Numbered from the stretch's first letter, positions 7,160 through 14,287 are shown. The stretch is 15,097 nt of DNA from Anaerolineae bacterium (GCA_016927095.1 JAFGNI010000312.1:1-15097); one strand, 5' to 3'. Notes: generated by a model from the sequence alone, not told the origin. Translations and numbers: made by a program.

Positions 7160-8513
7160 GGTGGGGGCGTCTTCGGGCGTGGTGCTCTCACCATCGACGC
7201 TCCGGCAGCTCCGCGGGCTTGTGGATGCGGTCGCGGCGACAGTGATCGCCGAACGTCGTGACTTCCACCGTCATGCTGAGACGGGCTGGACAGAGTTCAG
7301 GACGGCGTCTCTGATCGCCCGGCGGCTGGTAGACCTGGGCTTCACGGTGCGCGCCGGTAGAGAGGTAGTTGACAGCGAGGCACGGATGGGCGTGCCTGAG
7401 AAGGCAACGCTCGACACAACTTGGGAGCGTGCGCGGGCCCAGGGCGGTGATCAGGAGTTCCTCGAGGCGGTCCGAGGCGGCTTCACCGGCGTGGTGGCGA
7501 CGCTCTCGCACGGGGAGGGCCCGACCGTTGGCCTGCGCTTCGATATCGATGCGCTGGATCTTCAAGAGACCCAGACGTCGGGCCACCGACCGGCGGCTGA
7601 GGGGTTCGCCTCAATCAACGATGGCGCTGCTCACGCCTGCGGTCACGACGCTCACGCTGCTATCGGGCTCGGTGTAGCACGCATCTTGTCGGAGATGCGG
7701 GACGCGATGCAGGGCACGGTCAAGCTGGTCTTCCAGCCGGCTGAGGAGGGCGTGCGCGGGGCAAAGGCGATGGTCGCCGCCGGCGTCGTGGATGATGTGG
7801 ACGCGATGCTGGCCCTGCACGTCTACAGCGGCTGGTCTACAGGCGCGGTTGACCCCGGCAAGAGCGGCTTTCTAGCCACGGATAAGTTTGATGCCATCCT
7901 TACAGGAGAGCCGGCCCACGCGGGCGGCAGCCCGCACCTGGGTAGGAATGCACTTCTGGCAGCCGCGACCGCCGTGCTGAACTTGCACGCGATCCCGCGG
8001 CACCGCGGCGGGACCACGCGCATCAATGTGGGGCGCCTGACGGCTGGGCAGGGGCGCAACGTGATTGCCCCAACCGCGCATATTGTGATGGAGACGCGCG
8101 GCGCGACCTCGGAGCTGAATGATTATATGCGCGAATCGGCTCATCGCATTCTGGCGCATGCAGCGGCAATGTACGATTGTGAGCTCGAAATCCGGCCTAT
8201 GGGGAGCGCCAAGAGTGCTGATAGTGATCCCGGCCTGGCGGCTCGCATCACGCAGGTGCTGGAATCCAGCCCAGGCTTGTCCTTGCGGACCGCCGAGACG
8301 GGGGGCGGCAGTGAGGACTACACCTATATGATGCGCCGGGTCCAGGAGCTGGGCGGGGTCGCGGCCAATATCGGCTTCGGCGCAGATATCGGCGGCTGGG
8401 GCCATCACACGGCGCAGTTCGACATCGACGAGAGCGCCCTGCCTCTCGCCGTTGAGTTCCTGGTCAAGGTGACGCTCGATCTGCAGGCCAATCCTATCGG
8501 ATCGGCGCGCTGA
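7146..8513 (+). CDS. M20 family amidohydrolase, AbgA-like (p-aminobenzoyl-glutamate hydrolase subunit A type)
   Basis: 455 aa. It is a cytosolic dinuclear metal amidohydrolase of peptidase family M20D. Metal-ligand signatures are present: ACGHDAH (Cys165, His167), QPAEEG (Glu200-Glu201), LHVYSG (His225) and WGHHTAQFD (His420/421). Several stretches follow E. coli AbgA closely as I recall it: RHAETGWTEFRTASL, GREVVDSEARMGVP and FASINDGAAHACGHD. AbgA with AbgB cleaves the folate breakdown product p-aminobenzoyl-glutamate. No abgB or abgT is in the window, so the substrate could be another N-acyl amino acid. ATGs occur at 7140 and 7146; I chose 7146 because AGAGGA lies five bases before it. The start sits inside the end of the B12-domain gene, so translation is likely coupled. 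Confidence 0.92.
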   Translation: MAESRVGASSGVVLSPSTLRQLRGLVDAVAATVIAERRDFHRHAETGWTEFRTASLIARRLVDLGFTVRAGREVVDSEARMGVPEKATLDTTWERARAQGGDQEFLEAVRGGFTGVVATLSHGEGPTVGLRFDIDALDLQETQTSGHRPAAEGFASINDGAAHACGHDAHAAIGLGVARILSEMRDAMQGTVKLVFQPAEEGVRGAKAMVAAGVVDDVDAMLALHVYSGWSTGAVDPGKSGFLATDKFDAILTGEPAHAGGSPHLGRNALLAAATAVLNLHAIPRHRGGTTRINVGRLTAGQGRNVIAPTAHIVMETRGATSELNDYMRESAHRILAHAAAMYDCELEIRPMGSAKSADSDPGLAARITQVLESSPGLSLRTAETGGGSEDYTYMMRRVQELGGVAANIGFGADIGGWGHHTAQFDIDESALPLAVEFLVKVTLDLQANPIGSAR

Positions 8514-8886
8514 TAGGGGTGGAGCCGTCTCTTCACGAGGCGATAGCCCCGGAGCCGGCGCAACCGCGTCTGAACCACTGAATCACTGCACAGCTGACAA
8601 CACTGAGAGATGCTCTAAGGGGGCGCACACGGCTATGCTGCACGCGGTTCATTACCCGCGTACGCCCCACTTCCTCCGATGGCTGCCACAGGCCGGCCTT
8701 GCCAAGTGCACCCCACCGGCAGTACACATCACTGCCTGGGCAGGTGGGGCGCACTGGCGGATCGTAAGCTCTGCGCTGACCTGCCTCCAGGCGCGCGTTG
8801 TGGCGATACACGAGCCAAATGACCCACTAGCGCAACCGGAACACCGGTGGCGCCGGAGGCCTGGGTGTGCCAGGTGGACGCTGCTG
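8514..8886. other. noncoding convergent intergenic region with several hairpins
   Basis: No convincing gene lies between the stop of the amidohydrolase (+) and the stop of the lipoprotein (-). The stretch holds a compact set of inverted repeats. ACGCGG (8642-8647) pairs with CCGCGT (8656-8661). GGGGCG just upstream, around 8619-8625, can pair with CGCCCC (about 8663-8668) and enclose it. A larger hairpin spans 8701-8758. The repeats could be transcription terminators for the convergent genes or a structured RNA; no T-run follows them. Confidence 0.5.
8701..8758. repeat. large imperfect hairpin between convergent genes
   Basis: The left arm GCCAaGTGCACCCCACC (8701-8717) pairs with the right arm GGTGGGGCGCACTGGC (8743-8758) over 16 positions, with one bulged A and one A/C mismatch. 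Inside, GGCAG (8718-8722) pairs with CTGCC (8732-8736). It may stop transcription from both sides, although no U-tract follows on either strand. Confidence 0.6.
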
Positions 8887-9108
8887 TCAGCGGCGCGGGA
8901 TGCCGCGCCCAAAACCCTCGAATTGGCGGGTGATGCCGCGGCCGATGCCACGGACCTGGTCGATGATGTCGATGAAGAGATCGACCGGTCCTTTCTCCGG
9001 CAACCGCAACCGCGGCGGTCGCCATCCGCGTGGGCCCCAGTCGCGGGCACACGCGGTCAGGAGCGCGACCACAAGCAGGATGGCTAGGATACGCGGCATC
9101 TTTGTCAT
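8887..9108 (-). CDS. small predicted lipoprotein
   Basis: 73 aa. The N terminus is a clear type II signal peptide: MTKMPR, then the hydrophobic run ILAILLVVALLTA, then the lipobox LTAC with Cys20 as lipidated residue. The mature part of 54 residues is Arg/Gly/Pro-rich, with an amphipathic segment VDLFIDIIDQVRGIGRGI and a second RGI copy near the end (GFGRGIPRR). It would be anchored on the outer face of the membrane. A GGGGGA ribosome-binding site lies just before the ATG at 9106-9108, 24 bp after the oxidoreductase stop, so it may be the last gene of the F420 transcript. I do not recognise a family and give no function. Confidence 0.72.
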   Translation of the reverse strand: MTKMPRILAILLVVALLTACARDWGPRGWRPPRLRLPEKGPVDLFIDIIDQVRGIGRGITRQFEGFGRGIPRR

Positions 9109-9132
9109 CTTCCCCCTCTCCTATCTCCTACC

Positions 9133-10140
9133 TCACTTGGTGGCGAAGGTATCGATCATCAGCTTCACGTCTCCCAGCGGATACAGAATGGGACACGTGG
9201 CGCCGCGGTCGATGTACTGCTTCACCTTGTCCCGCACTTCGGCGGGCGTGCCGGTCGCGGTGATGCGGAGGACGAGGTCGTCCGGGACGTAGACCATCGC
9301 CTTCTCGATCTGCTCCTTGGTGGCGGGCCAACCGAGGATCGACTGAATCTGACTGACGACGTCGCGGCTGACGCCGCTGGCCTTGGCGATGTGAGGCTGC
9401 TGGGCCAGGTATTGGGTCAGCAGCATTTTGGCACCACGGATGGCCTCGTCGCGATTCTCGTGGACGGAGCAGACGACCAGTTGGGGGCGGTCGAGATCAT
9501 CCAGGGTGCGCCCGGCCCTCTGGGCTCCTTTTTCCAGCTGTTCCATCGCCATGTCGTTGTACTCGGGCGGTACGCAGTAGTTGAGCACAGCGCCGTCGGC
9601 GATCTCACCTGTCATCTCCATCATCTGAGGGCCGGTAGCCCCGATCATGATCTCGACGTTGCGGGGCTCCCTGCGTCCGTGGACGACATCGAGCTCGATG
9701 CCTTTGACCTGGTGGAACTCACCCTCAAAGGTCACGCGCTCCATCGCCAGCAGGCGGCGAAGCACCTCCACGGTCTCCCGCATCGCCGTCAGCGGCTTGC
9801 GCCGGTCGATGCCCACGTTCTTCGCCAGCGGGTCCCACCAGGCGCCGATTCCGCAGATGATGCGATCCGGGGCGAGGTCGTCCAGGGTGAGGAAGGTCGC
9901 GGCCAACAGACCGATGTTGCGCGTCCAGTTGTTGATCACGCCGGACCCTATCTTGATCCTCTCGGTCACCGCGGCATAGGCGGACATCGGCACGATGGCA
10001 TCACGCACCAGCCGGCTCTCGGCCTGCCAGACCGCCTCGAAGCCACGCTTTTCGGCATACTGGGCGTAGGCCATTCCGTCACGAATGGGATGGGCGTCCT
10101 GCAGGTACAATGCTACCCGGGGTATCTCGTTCTGCGGCAT
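9133..10140 (-). CDS. F420-type LLM class oxidoreductase
   Basis: 335 aa with a luciferase-like (bacterial luciferase/MER) TIM barrel. Visible family segments: the first strand [35 protein letters not shown], the [16 protein letters not shown] region (about 61-75) and the [20 protein letters not shown] loop (about 89-108) that shapes the cofactor pocket. [16 protein letters not shown] follows and is typical of enzymes that resemble methylene-tetrahydromethanopterin reductase and use F420 rather than FMN. Next to cofE and npdG, F420 is the most likely cofactor. The substrate cannot be read from the sequence. AAGGAGG precedes the ATG at 10138-10140. About 90 bp separate it from cofE, so it may share that transcript. 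Confidence 0.92.
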   Translation of the reverse strand: MPQNEIPRVALYLQDAHPIRDGMAYAQYAEKRGFEAVWQAESRLVRDAIVPMSAYAAVTERIKIGSGVINNWTRNIGLLAATFLTLDDLAPDRIICGIGAWWDPLAKNVGIDRRKPLTAMRETVEVLRRLLAMERVTFEGEFHQVKGIELDVVHGRREPRNVEIMIGATGPQMMEMTGEIADGAVLNYCVPPEYNDMAMEQLEKGAQRAGRTLDDLDRPQLVVCSVHENRDEAIRGAKMLLTQYLAQQPHIAKASGVSRDVVSQIQSILGWPATKEQIEKAMVYVPDDLVLRITATGTPAEVRDKVKQYIDRGATCPILYPLGDVKLMIDTFATK

Positions 10141-10230
10141 ACGGCCTCCTTGTCGTTATTGCTCTCTGGCTGGTGGTCATGGACGGTCTCGCTCGCGCCC
10201 CATAGGGCCTGATCCGCCACGCACCACGGT

Positions 10231-11022
10231 CTATCGGAAAAGATCCTTCTCCGCCGGACGCTGCATGTCGGTCGCGCGACCGTCGCCACGGGGCCACGTC
10301 GCGCCGCGGATGATGACCACCGGCAGGCTCTCGGCAGCCTGTCCCGAGAGCAGGCCCGCGGCTGCGGCTAGTTCGTCGGCTCTCGCGACCGTCGTAACCC
10401 TGAGGGTGTATCCAAACCGGTCGGTCTGTCCCCGGAAGTCGGCGATGGGTTGCATGCCGGCGACGCCGATGGCGAGGTTCACTGTGGCAAGACGCCAGGC
10501 ACGCCCGTGGCTGTCGGTCACGATGACGGCGATGTCCGGGGGCGGACCGTCGCGCGCAGCCTTTGCCCGCAGCCCCTCGCGGATCCGCCGCGCGGAAGCG
10601 TCGGGGTCGACGGGCAACGTGAGCGCGACCTCCGCGTCCACCTCGGCGACATTCGAGCGGTCAACGCCTGCATTGGCGCAGATCCAGCCGTGGCGGGTCT
10701 CCATGATCAGCAGCCCCGGCCGCTCCCGCACGACGGCGCGGGACTCGCGCAGGATGACCTCCACCAGGCGAGGGTCCTTGCCCGTCCGGTCAGCCAATGC
10801 TAGCGCGTTCGATGAGGGCGCAACGCTGTTGAGGTTGACCAGGCAGCCCTCCGCTTTGGAGACAATCTTCTGGGTGACGACGACGACGTCGCCCTCCTCC
10901 AACCTCAGCCCCTCTCGCGCTATGCCCGTGCTAATGACCTCCGCCAAATCGTCGCCCGGGCTGATCTCCGGGATGTCTCGCAGCGCGAAGAGCGCGATCT
11001 GCGGGCGTTGATCCGGGCTCAA
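10231..11022 (-). CDS. cofE: coenzyme F420-0:L-glutamate ligase
   Basis: 263 aa, the length of a stand-alone CofE without the nitroreductase domain fused in actinobacterial FbiB. It uses GTP to add L-glutamates to F420-0, making the polyglutamate tail of F420. Family motifs: VVVVTQKIVSKAEG (46-59), ETRHGWICANAGVDRSNV (108-125) and VIVTDSHGRAWR (166-177) with the metal/GTP-site Asp170. The start is a TTG at 11020-11022; its frame overlaps the TGA of npdG (11019-11021), and GGAGGG lies about nine bases upstream, so translation is coupled to npdG. Other F420 genes (cofC, cofD, fbiC) are not in the window. Confidence 0.95.
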   Translation of the reverse strand: MSPDQRPQIALFALRDIPEISPGDDLAEVISTGIAREGLRLEEGDVVVVTQKIVSKAEGCLVNLNSVAPSSNALALADRTGKDPRLVEVILRESRAVVRERPGLLIMETRHGWICANAGVDRSNVAEVDAEVALTLPVDPDASARRIREGLRAKAARDGPPPDIAVIVTDSHGRAWRLATVNLAIGVAGMQPIADFRGQTDRFGYTLRVTTVARADELAAAAGLLSGQAAESLPVVIIRGATWPRGDGRATDMQRPAEKDLFR

Positions 11023-11720
11023 CCTAGCTTACCCTCCAAGCCGGTGATGCGGATACCGGACCCATGGACCCTGTAACGGATGTTGATGCCAATCAGCACC
11101 GAGGTCATCGCCTCGACGGCCTTGGCGTTGACCAGGGGGCCCGCATCGATGCCGCGGGTCCCTAGGTCCTCGGACAGCTCGATGGCGATCTGCTTGGCGG
11201 TTTTGCTATCACCGCAGACGAGCACATCACAGTCGATGGGGCTATCAGGGTCGTCGAGCTGGTCCGCCGACACGTTCTGGAACGCAGCGACGACAGTGAC
11301 GCCATCACCTAGGATGGCCTGCGCTTGCTCAGAGGCGGAGCCCTCAGCGGGGATGTAGACGCGGGCTACCTTGGGCGGCTTCAGCGCGACGTTGACGTTG
11401 ATGAGCGGTTTGCCCTGCAGCGGCTCGACCAAGCTCTCCAACAGGGCGTTCTGTGCGCTGTAGGGGACGGTGAGCACGGCAATGTCACAGGCAGCTGCGG
11501 CTTCTGGGTTGGCCATACCGAGGATGGGACTGGCGGCGGCGAGACTTGTATCGCGCTTGACGTTGAGCTCGCCAGCGACACGCTCCGCCTTTTCTTTCTG
11601 ACGCGATCCGATGATGACGGTATGGCCCGCTTGGGCCCAACGGAGGGCCAGTCCTGGTCCCTCATTGCCCGTGCCGCCCAAGACTGCGATCGTGTAACGT
11701 TGCGCCTTAGGTTGCTCCAT
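11019..11720 (-). CDS. npdG: NADPH-dependent F420 reductase (F420H2:NADP oxidoreductase)
   Basis: 233 aa. It transfers hydride between NADPH and coenzyme F420. The N-terminal NADP fold is clear: IAVLGGTGNEGPGLALRWAQAGH (11-33), followed by IIGSR (36-40), whose Ser/Arg commonly read the 2'-phosphate of NADP. The stretch VVAAFQNVSADQLDDP, then CDVLVCGDSKTAKQIAIELSEDLG, is characteristic of the NPDR/FNO family and separates it from ordinary pyrroline-carboxylate reductases. The ATG at 11718-11720 has AAGGAG five bases upstream. It is first in a run with cofE (overlapping) and the LLM oxidoreductase. In bacteria the enzyme generally makes F420H2 at the expense of NADPH. Confidence 0.95.
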   Translation of the reverse strand: MEQPKAQRYTIAVLGGTGNEGPGLALRWAQAGHTVIIGSRQKEKAERVAGELNVKRDTSLAAASPILGMANPEAAAACDIAVLTVPYSAQNALLESLVEPLQGKPLINVNVALKPPKVARVYIPAEGSASEQAQAILGDGVTVVAAFQNVSADQLDDPDSPIDCDVLVCGDSKTAKQIAIELSEDLGTRGIDAGPLVNAKAVEAMTSVLIGINIRYRVHGSGIRITGLEGKLG

Positions 11721-11785
11721 ATGGACTCCTTCAACAGGACTGTGCGTTCGGGTGGATCTTCGGTGTCTCTATGGTAGTGCAGAAT

Positions 11786-11824
11786 GGGGAAAGGGGAAAG
11801 GGGATAGGGGACAGGGGAGAGGGG
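11786..11824 (+). repeat. heptamer tandem repeat, six GGGG runs, G-quadruplex-capable
   Basis: GGGG occurs at 11786, 11793, 11800, 11807, 11814 and 11821, a strict seven-base period; the three-base spacers are AAA, AAA, ATA, ACA and AGA. Six G4 runs with three-base loops on one strand fit a stable quadruplex. The tract lies between the end of the glycosyltransferase and npdG, both on the opposite strand, so RNA from those genes would be C-rich here. Confidence 0.9.
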
Positions 11825-11866
11825 CCAAACGGCTAGGGCGCTGGGCTAAGGGGTAGAGGCGGGGTA

Positions 11867-11889
11867 CAGCCCGAGGAGACTTCGGGCTG
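11867..11889 (-). terminator. terminator-like hairpin after the glycosyltransferase gene
   Basis: CAGCCCGA (11867-11874) and TCGGGCTG (11882-11889) form a perfect 8-bp stem with a seven-base loop, 15 bases after the glycosyltransferase stop. No U-tract follows on the minus strand, so termination strength is uncertain. Confidence 0.45.
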
Positions 11890-11904
11890 CCCGGCGGAGG
11901 GTGG

Positions 11905-13044
11905 TTAGGCCGACTGGACGGCGGCGAGCCACTCCTGGGCGGTGCGAGCCCATGTGGCTTCGGCGGCGCGGGCCAGGCCCTGCCGGCGCAGGTCAGCGCG
12001 GAGGGCTTCGTCGGTGAGGGCGCGGACGAGGGCCTGTGCTAGTCCGTCGACGTCGAGGGGATCGTGGAGGAGACCTACGGCGCCCACAGCTTCGGGGATG
12101 CTGGAGGCGCTCGAGGCCACGACAGGGGTGCCGCAGGCCATCGCCTCCAACGGCGGCAACCCGAAGCCCTCGTAGATGCTGGGGAAGGCGAAGACGCCGG
12201 CCTGGCGGTAGAGGGCGGGCAGGTCGCCGTCGTCGACGAAGCCCAACAGCCTCACGTGGGGCCGCGAGGCCGCAGCTTCCACGATGGACTCCGAGAGCCA
12301 AGCCGGGCGACCGGCGATGACCAGCGTGGCGTCCACGCGCTCGCGGACGCGATCGATGGCCTCGATCAGGCGCCGGTAGTTCTTGCGGGGCTGGACGGTG
12401 CCCACCGCCAGCACATAGGGCTCGCTGCCCAATCCGTAGGTCGCCTCAAGATGGTGACGCTCGTCCGGGGCGGCATCGGGGCCGAAGGCGTCAGAGACGC
12501 CCAGGTGGAGCGCCGTGACACGGTCGGGAGCCACGTCCAACAACTCTATCACGTCCTGGCGGGTCCAGAGCGAGTCTGTCAAGACACGGTCGGCCCGGCG
12601 AACGCTTCTCGGCACGGTGGTTGCCAGGTAATCGCGCAGCTGGGGGGTGAAGGCCTCGGGATGGCGCAGGAACGACAGATCGTGAATCGTGACCACCTTG
12701 CGTACCTTGTGGGGGAGGGGGGGCAACAGGAAGTCAGGTGCATAGAAGAGATCAATGGTGCCCGTGATCCAAGTCGCCGGTAGCGGCAGACGGAGGCGGT
12801 GCCAGATGCGGGCCATCCAATCGTCGGTGAGGGGGATGGACCGTGCGGTGACGCGGCCGGGGGCCAACGACTTGAGACGTTCGACCTCGCCGGCCCACCG
12901 TTCTCCAAGGCCGGCTGTGGCTGCCATCAAGATGAAGTCGTGATACGGCCGACTGGCCAGCGCGGCGCGCATCAGCTCGCGGGTGTAGCGTCCGATGCCG
13001 CCACCCTGTCTGGCGGCTGCCGTGCAGTCGACGCCAATGCGCAT
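11905..13044 (-). CDS. GT4 family glycosyltransferase
   Basis: 379 aa with the GT-B two-domain fold, acting in the cytosol or on the inner membrane face to transfer a sugar from a nucleotide donor. N-terminal domain: MRIGVDCTAAARQGGGIGRYTREL, with a glycine-rich loop at 14-18, and VVTIHDLSFLRHPE at 117-130. C-terminal domain: VLAVGTVQPRKNYRRLIEA (211-229), VIAGRPAW (242-249) and the donor-site EGFGLPPLE, an E-x7-E motif with Glu292 and Glu300. Sequence style resembles mannosyltransferases, but the sugar cannot be fixed from sequence. It follows the GtrA-like gene by four bases; the ribosome-binding site is weak, suggesting coupling to that gene. With ugd in the same window this fits surface polysaccharide synthesis. 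Confidence 0.93.
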   Translation of the reverse strand: MRIGVDCTAAARQGGGIGRYTRELMRAALASRPYHDFILMAATAGLGERWAGEVERLKSLAPGRVTARSIPLTDDWMARIWHRLRLPLPATWITGTIDLFYAPDFLLPPLPHKVRKVVTIHDLSFLRHPEAFTPQLRDYLATTVPRSVRRADRVLTDSLWTRQDVIELLDVAPDRVTALHLGVSDAFGPDAAPDERHHLEATYGLGSEPYVLAVGTVQPRKNYRRLIEAIDRVRERVDATLVIAGRPAWLSESIVEAAASRPHVRLLGFVDDGDLPALYRQAGVFAFPSIYEGFGLPPLEAMACGTPVVASSASSIPEAVGAVGLLHDPLDVDGLAQALVRALTDEALRADLRRQGLARAAEATWARTAQEWLAAVQSA

Positions 13045-13048
13045 CCGA

Positions 13049-13525
13049 TTAGTCCACGTCGCTATAGGTCCAGAAGCGGTTGATGAAGAAGTTCCAGAAC
13101 ATCACCACACCGGTGGCGAAGACCTTGGCGGCGTTGTAGCCCAGCTTGTGCGCCAGTGCCTCGGTGGCGACGAGAGAGACGGTGCCTGCCAAGTTGGTCA
13201 ACGGTCCCTCGAGCAGCAAGAGAATGCCCGTGTTGATTGCCCAACCGGCGATGTTGACCACGAAGAACTGGCCGAGCTGGGAGGTGATGGGCTTCGACCT
13301 GGAGTCCGGATAGGTCCAGTAGCGGTTCCAGGTGAAGTTGCTGACCACGGCGCACGAGAAAGAGATAGTGTTGGCGAGGGCCAGGGGCCAGCCCAGCACG
13401 GCGTGAAGCAGGTAGAGGATGCCGAAGTCGACGATGGCCCCGATGATGCCGACGACCGCGAACTTCAGGAACCGCGTCACTTCCTTGCGGTTCGACGTGA
13501 TAGTTGTGCGAAGCGAATCGACCAT
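13049..13525 (-). CDS. GtrA family membrane protein
   Basis: 158 aa with four hydrophobic segments, at about residues 18-40, 45-65, 86-106 and 132-150, the GtrA/DPMS topology. Signature stretches: FLKFAVVGIIGAIVDFGILYLL near the start, FTWNRYWTYPD after the second helix and FWNFFINRFWTYSD at the C terminus. Such proteins help move polyprenyl-linked sugars across the inner membrane or assist a partner glycosyltransferase; the partner here is probably the GT4 enzyme that follows four bases later. The ATG at 13523-13525 is preceded by AAAGGAT. A consensus-like promoter about 60 bp upstream (13587-13614) drives the pair. Confidence 0.93.
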   Translation of the reverse strand: MVDSLRTTITSNRKEVTRFLKFAVVGIIGAIVDFGILYLLHAVLGWPLALANTISFSCAVVSNFTWNRYWTYPDSRSKPITSQLGQFFVVNIAGWAINTGILLLLEGPLTNLAGTVSLVATEALAHKLGYNAAKVFATGVVMFWNFFINRFWTYSDVD

Positions 13526-13586
13526 GTCTATCCTTTGTTGGACCGAGTCGATGCGTGACTCAAGTCCGGGTGGCTCAAGCGTCGCG

Positions 13587-13614
13587 ATTATAACGCTCAG
13601 CCCTTGGAGGTCAA
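13587..13614 (-). promoter_or_regulatory. sigma70-type promoter for the gtrA-like/GT4 pair
   Basis: On the minus strand TTGACC (13609-13614) and a perfect TATAAT (13587-13592) are separated by 16 bases. The predicted start near 13580 gives a leader of about 55 bases before the GtrA-like ATG. This is the best consensus promoter in the window. Confidence 0.75.
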
Positions 13615-13653
13615 CCGGTAAGGGACAGGGGCGCGTCGGGCGGTGACCTAGTC

Positions 13654-13681
13654 GGGGGAATTCGCGAAATCGCGAGTCCCC
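13654..13681. repeat. imperfect inverted repeat (hairpin)
   Basis: GGGGGAATTCGCG (13654-13666) and CGCGAGTCCCC (13671-13681) form a hairpin around an AAAT loop, with a wobble and a mismatch in the middle of the stem. It abuts the heptamer repeat to its right. It is most likely part of an intergenic repeat cluster rather than a gene terminator, because no gene ends here. Confidence 0.5.
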
Positions 13682-13707
13682 AGTCTCGAGTCTCTAGTCT
13701 CTAGTCG
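13675..13707. repeat. heptamer tandem repeat of the AGTCTCT type
   Basis: Four seven-base units, AGTCCCC, AGTCTCG, AGTCTCT and AGTCTCT, are followed by a partial AGTCG. The unit length equals that of the G-rich array at 11786-11824, and GGGACAGGGG near 13622-13631 resembles a unit of that array. Seven-base intergenic tandem repeats are known from other bacteria such as filamentous cyanobacteria; the relation here is by analogy. Confidence 0.85.
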
Positions 13708-13739
13708 TTGGCGGCACGGCGTGAGGGCGGGTTTGTTTA

Positions 13740-13964
13740 CAGGGCTATCGCATTTCACCTCAAGTCAGCCACAGATGTCATTCTGAGCGGGTCAGCTGAG
13801 CATCCGCGCTGCTAAGTGAGGCCAGCGAAGAATCTCGCGCCTCGAGTCCGGGCGTGCATCGGGGCGTGAGATTCTTCGCTGGCAGGGCTTGTCGACAGGA
13901 ATCAGAGTGGGACCCGCTCAGAATGACAGATAGCTCTTCTTGGGGTTCAAATGCGATAGCCCTG
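13740..13964. mobile_element. MITE-like element with ISAs1-type ends and target duplication
   Basis: A 225-bp noncoding element. Terminal inverted repeats: the left end CAGGGCTATCGCATTT (13740-13755) matches the reverse complement of the right end exactly over 16 bases, and similarity runs on for about ten more. The flanks GGTTTGTTTA (13730-13739) and GGTTTGTTAA (13965-13974) form a 10-bp direct repeat with one mismatch, as expected of a target duplication. As I recall, the ISAs1 family has ends beginning CAGGG and 8-10 bp duplications, so a transposase of that family could have moved it. Inside are two nested perfect inverted repeats: TGTCATTCTGAGCGGGTC (13776-13793 with 13911-13928) and GCCAGCGAAGAATCTC (13821-13836 with 13868-13883). 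No transposase is encoded. Confidence 0.85.
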
Positions 13965-13994
13965 GGTTTGTTAATGCGATTCCACGGAGCGTGG

Positions 13995-14000
13995 TATAAT
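13995..14000 (+). promoter_or_regulatory. -10 element of the tRNA-Ser promoter
   Basis: A perfect TATAAT lies 13 bases before the first base of the tRNA. No good -35 is seen at 17 bases; TTGTTA (13968-13973) is 21 bases away and lies in the target duplication of the MITE-like element. A small palindrome, CCACG-GAG-CGTGG (13982-13994), directly precedes the -10. Confidence 0.65.
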
Positions 14001-14013
14001 GTGACGTGGTCGT

Positions 14014-14103
<90 letters not shown>

Positions 14104-14110
14104 ATATCTG

Positions 14111-14160
14111 AGAGACCCAGCCATCCGAGCAGTGATGCCGGATGGGCTGGGTCTCTTGCT
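14111..14160 (+). terminator. terminator hairpin after tRNA-Ser
   Basis: AGAGACCCAGC-CATCCG (14111-14127) and CGGATGGGCTGGGTCTCT (14139-14156) form a stem of about 17 bp with one bulge, starting eight bases after the tRNA. A short T-containing tail (TTGCTGTG) follows. The position and stem strength support a terminator for the tRNA transcript. Confidence 0.8.
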
Positions 14161-14210
14161 GTGTATCCTGGAAGCGTCGCACCAGTTGGCCGATCCGGCC
14201 CATCGCCGTT

Positions 14211-14242
14211 GCGCCCAAGGGCCTTCTGTGGGCCTTGGGCGC
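14211..14242. terminator. GC-rich hairpin between tRNA-Ser and the glycosidase gene
   Basis: GCGCCCAAGG (14211-14220) and CCTTGGGCGC (14233-14242) form a perfect 10-bp stem around a 12-base loop, 45 bases after the glycosidase stop on the minus strand. It is probably the terminator of that gene, though no T-run follows. Confidence 0.6.
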
Positions 14243-14287
14243 GACGGAACGCCGGTCGCAACAAGGTGGGGACCGGATGGTCGCGGG

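Noticed and set aside
8635..9087. A plus-strand open frame of 150 codons
   Set aside because: It runs through the hairpin region and antisense to the lipoprotein, and its product has no recognisable domain.
9391..11011. Long plus-strand open frames of 273 and 308 codons opposite the LLM oxidoreductase and cofE
   Set aside because: They mirror clearly identified minus-strand genes and have the composition of antisense reading.
13675..13928. Possible CRISPR array
   Set aside because: The repeats are seven-base tandem units without spacers, and a nested palindrome inside a transposon-like element; neither has repeat-spacer structure.
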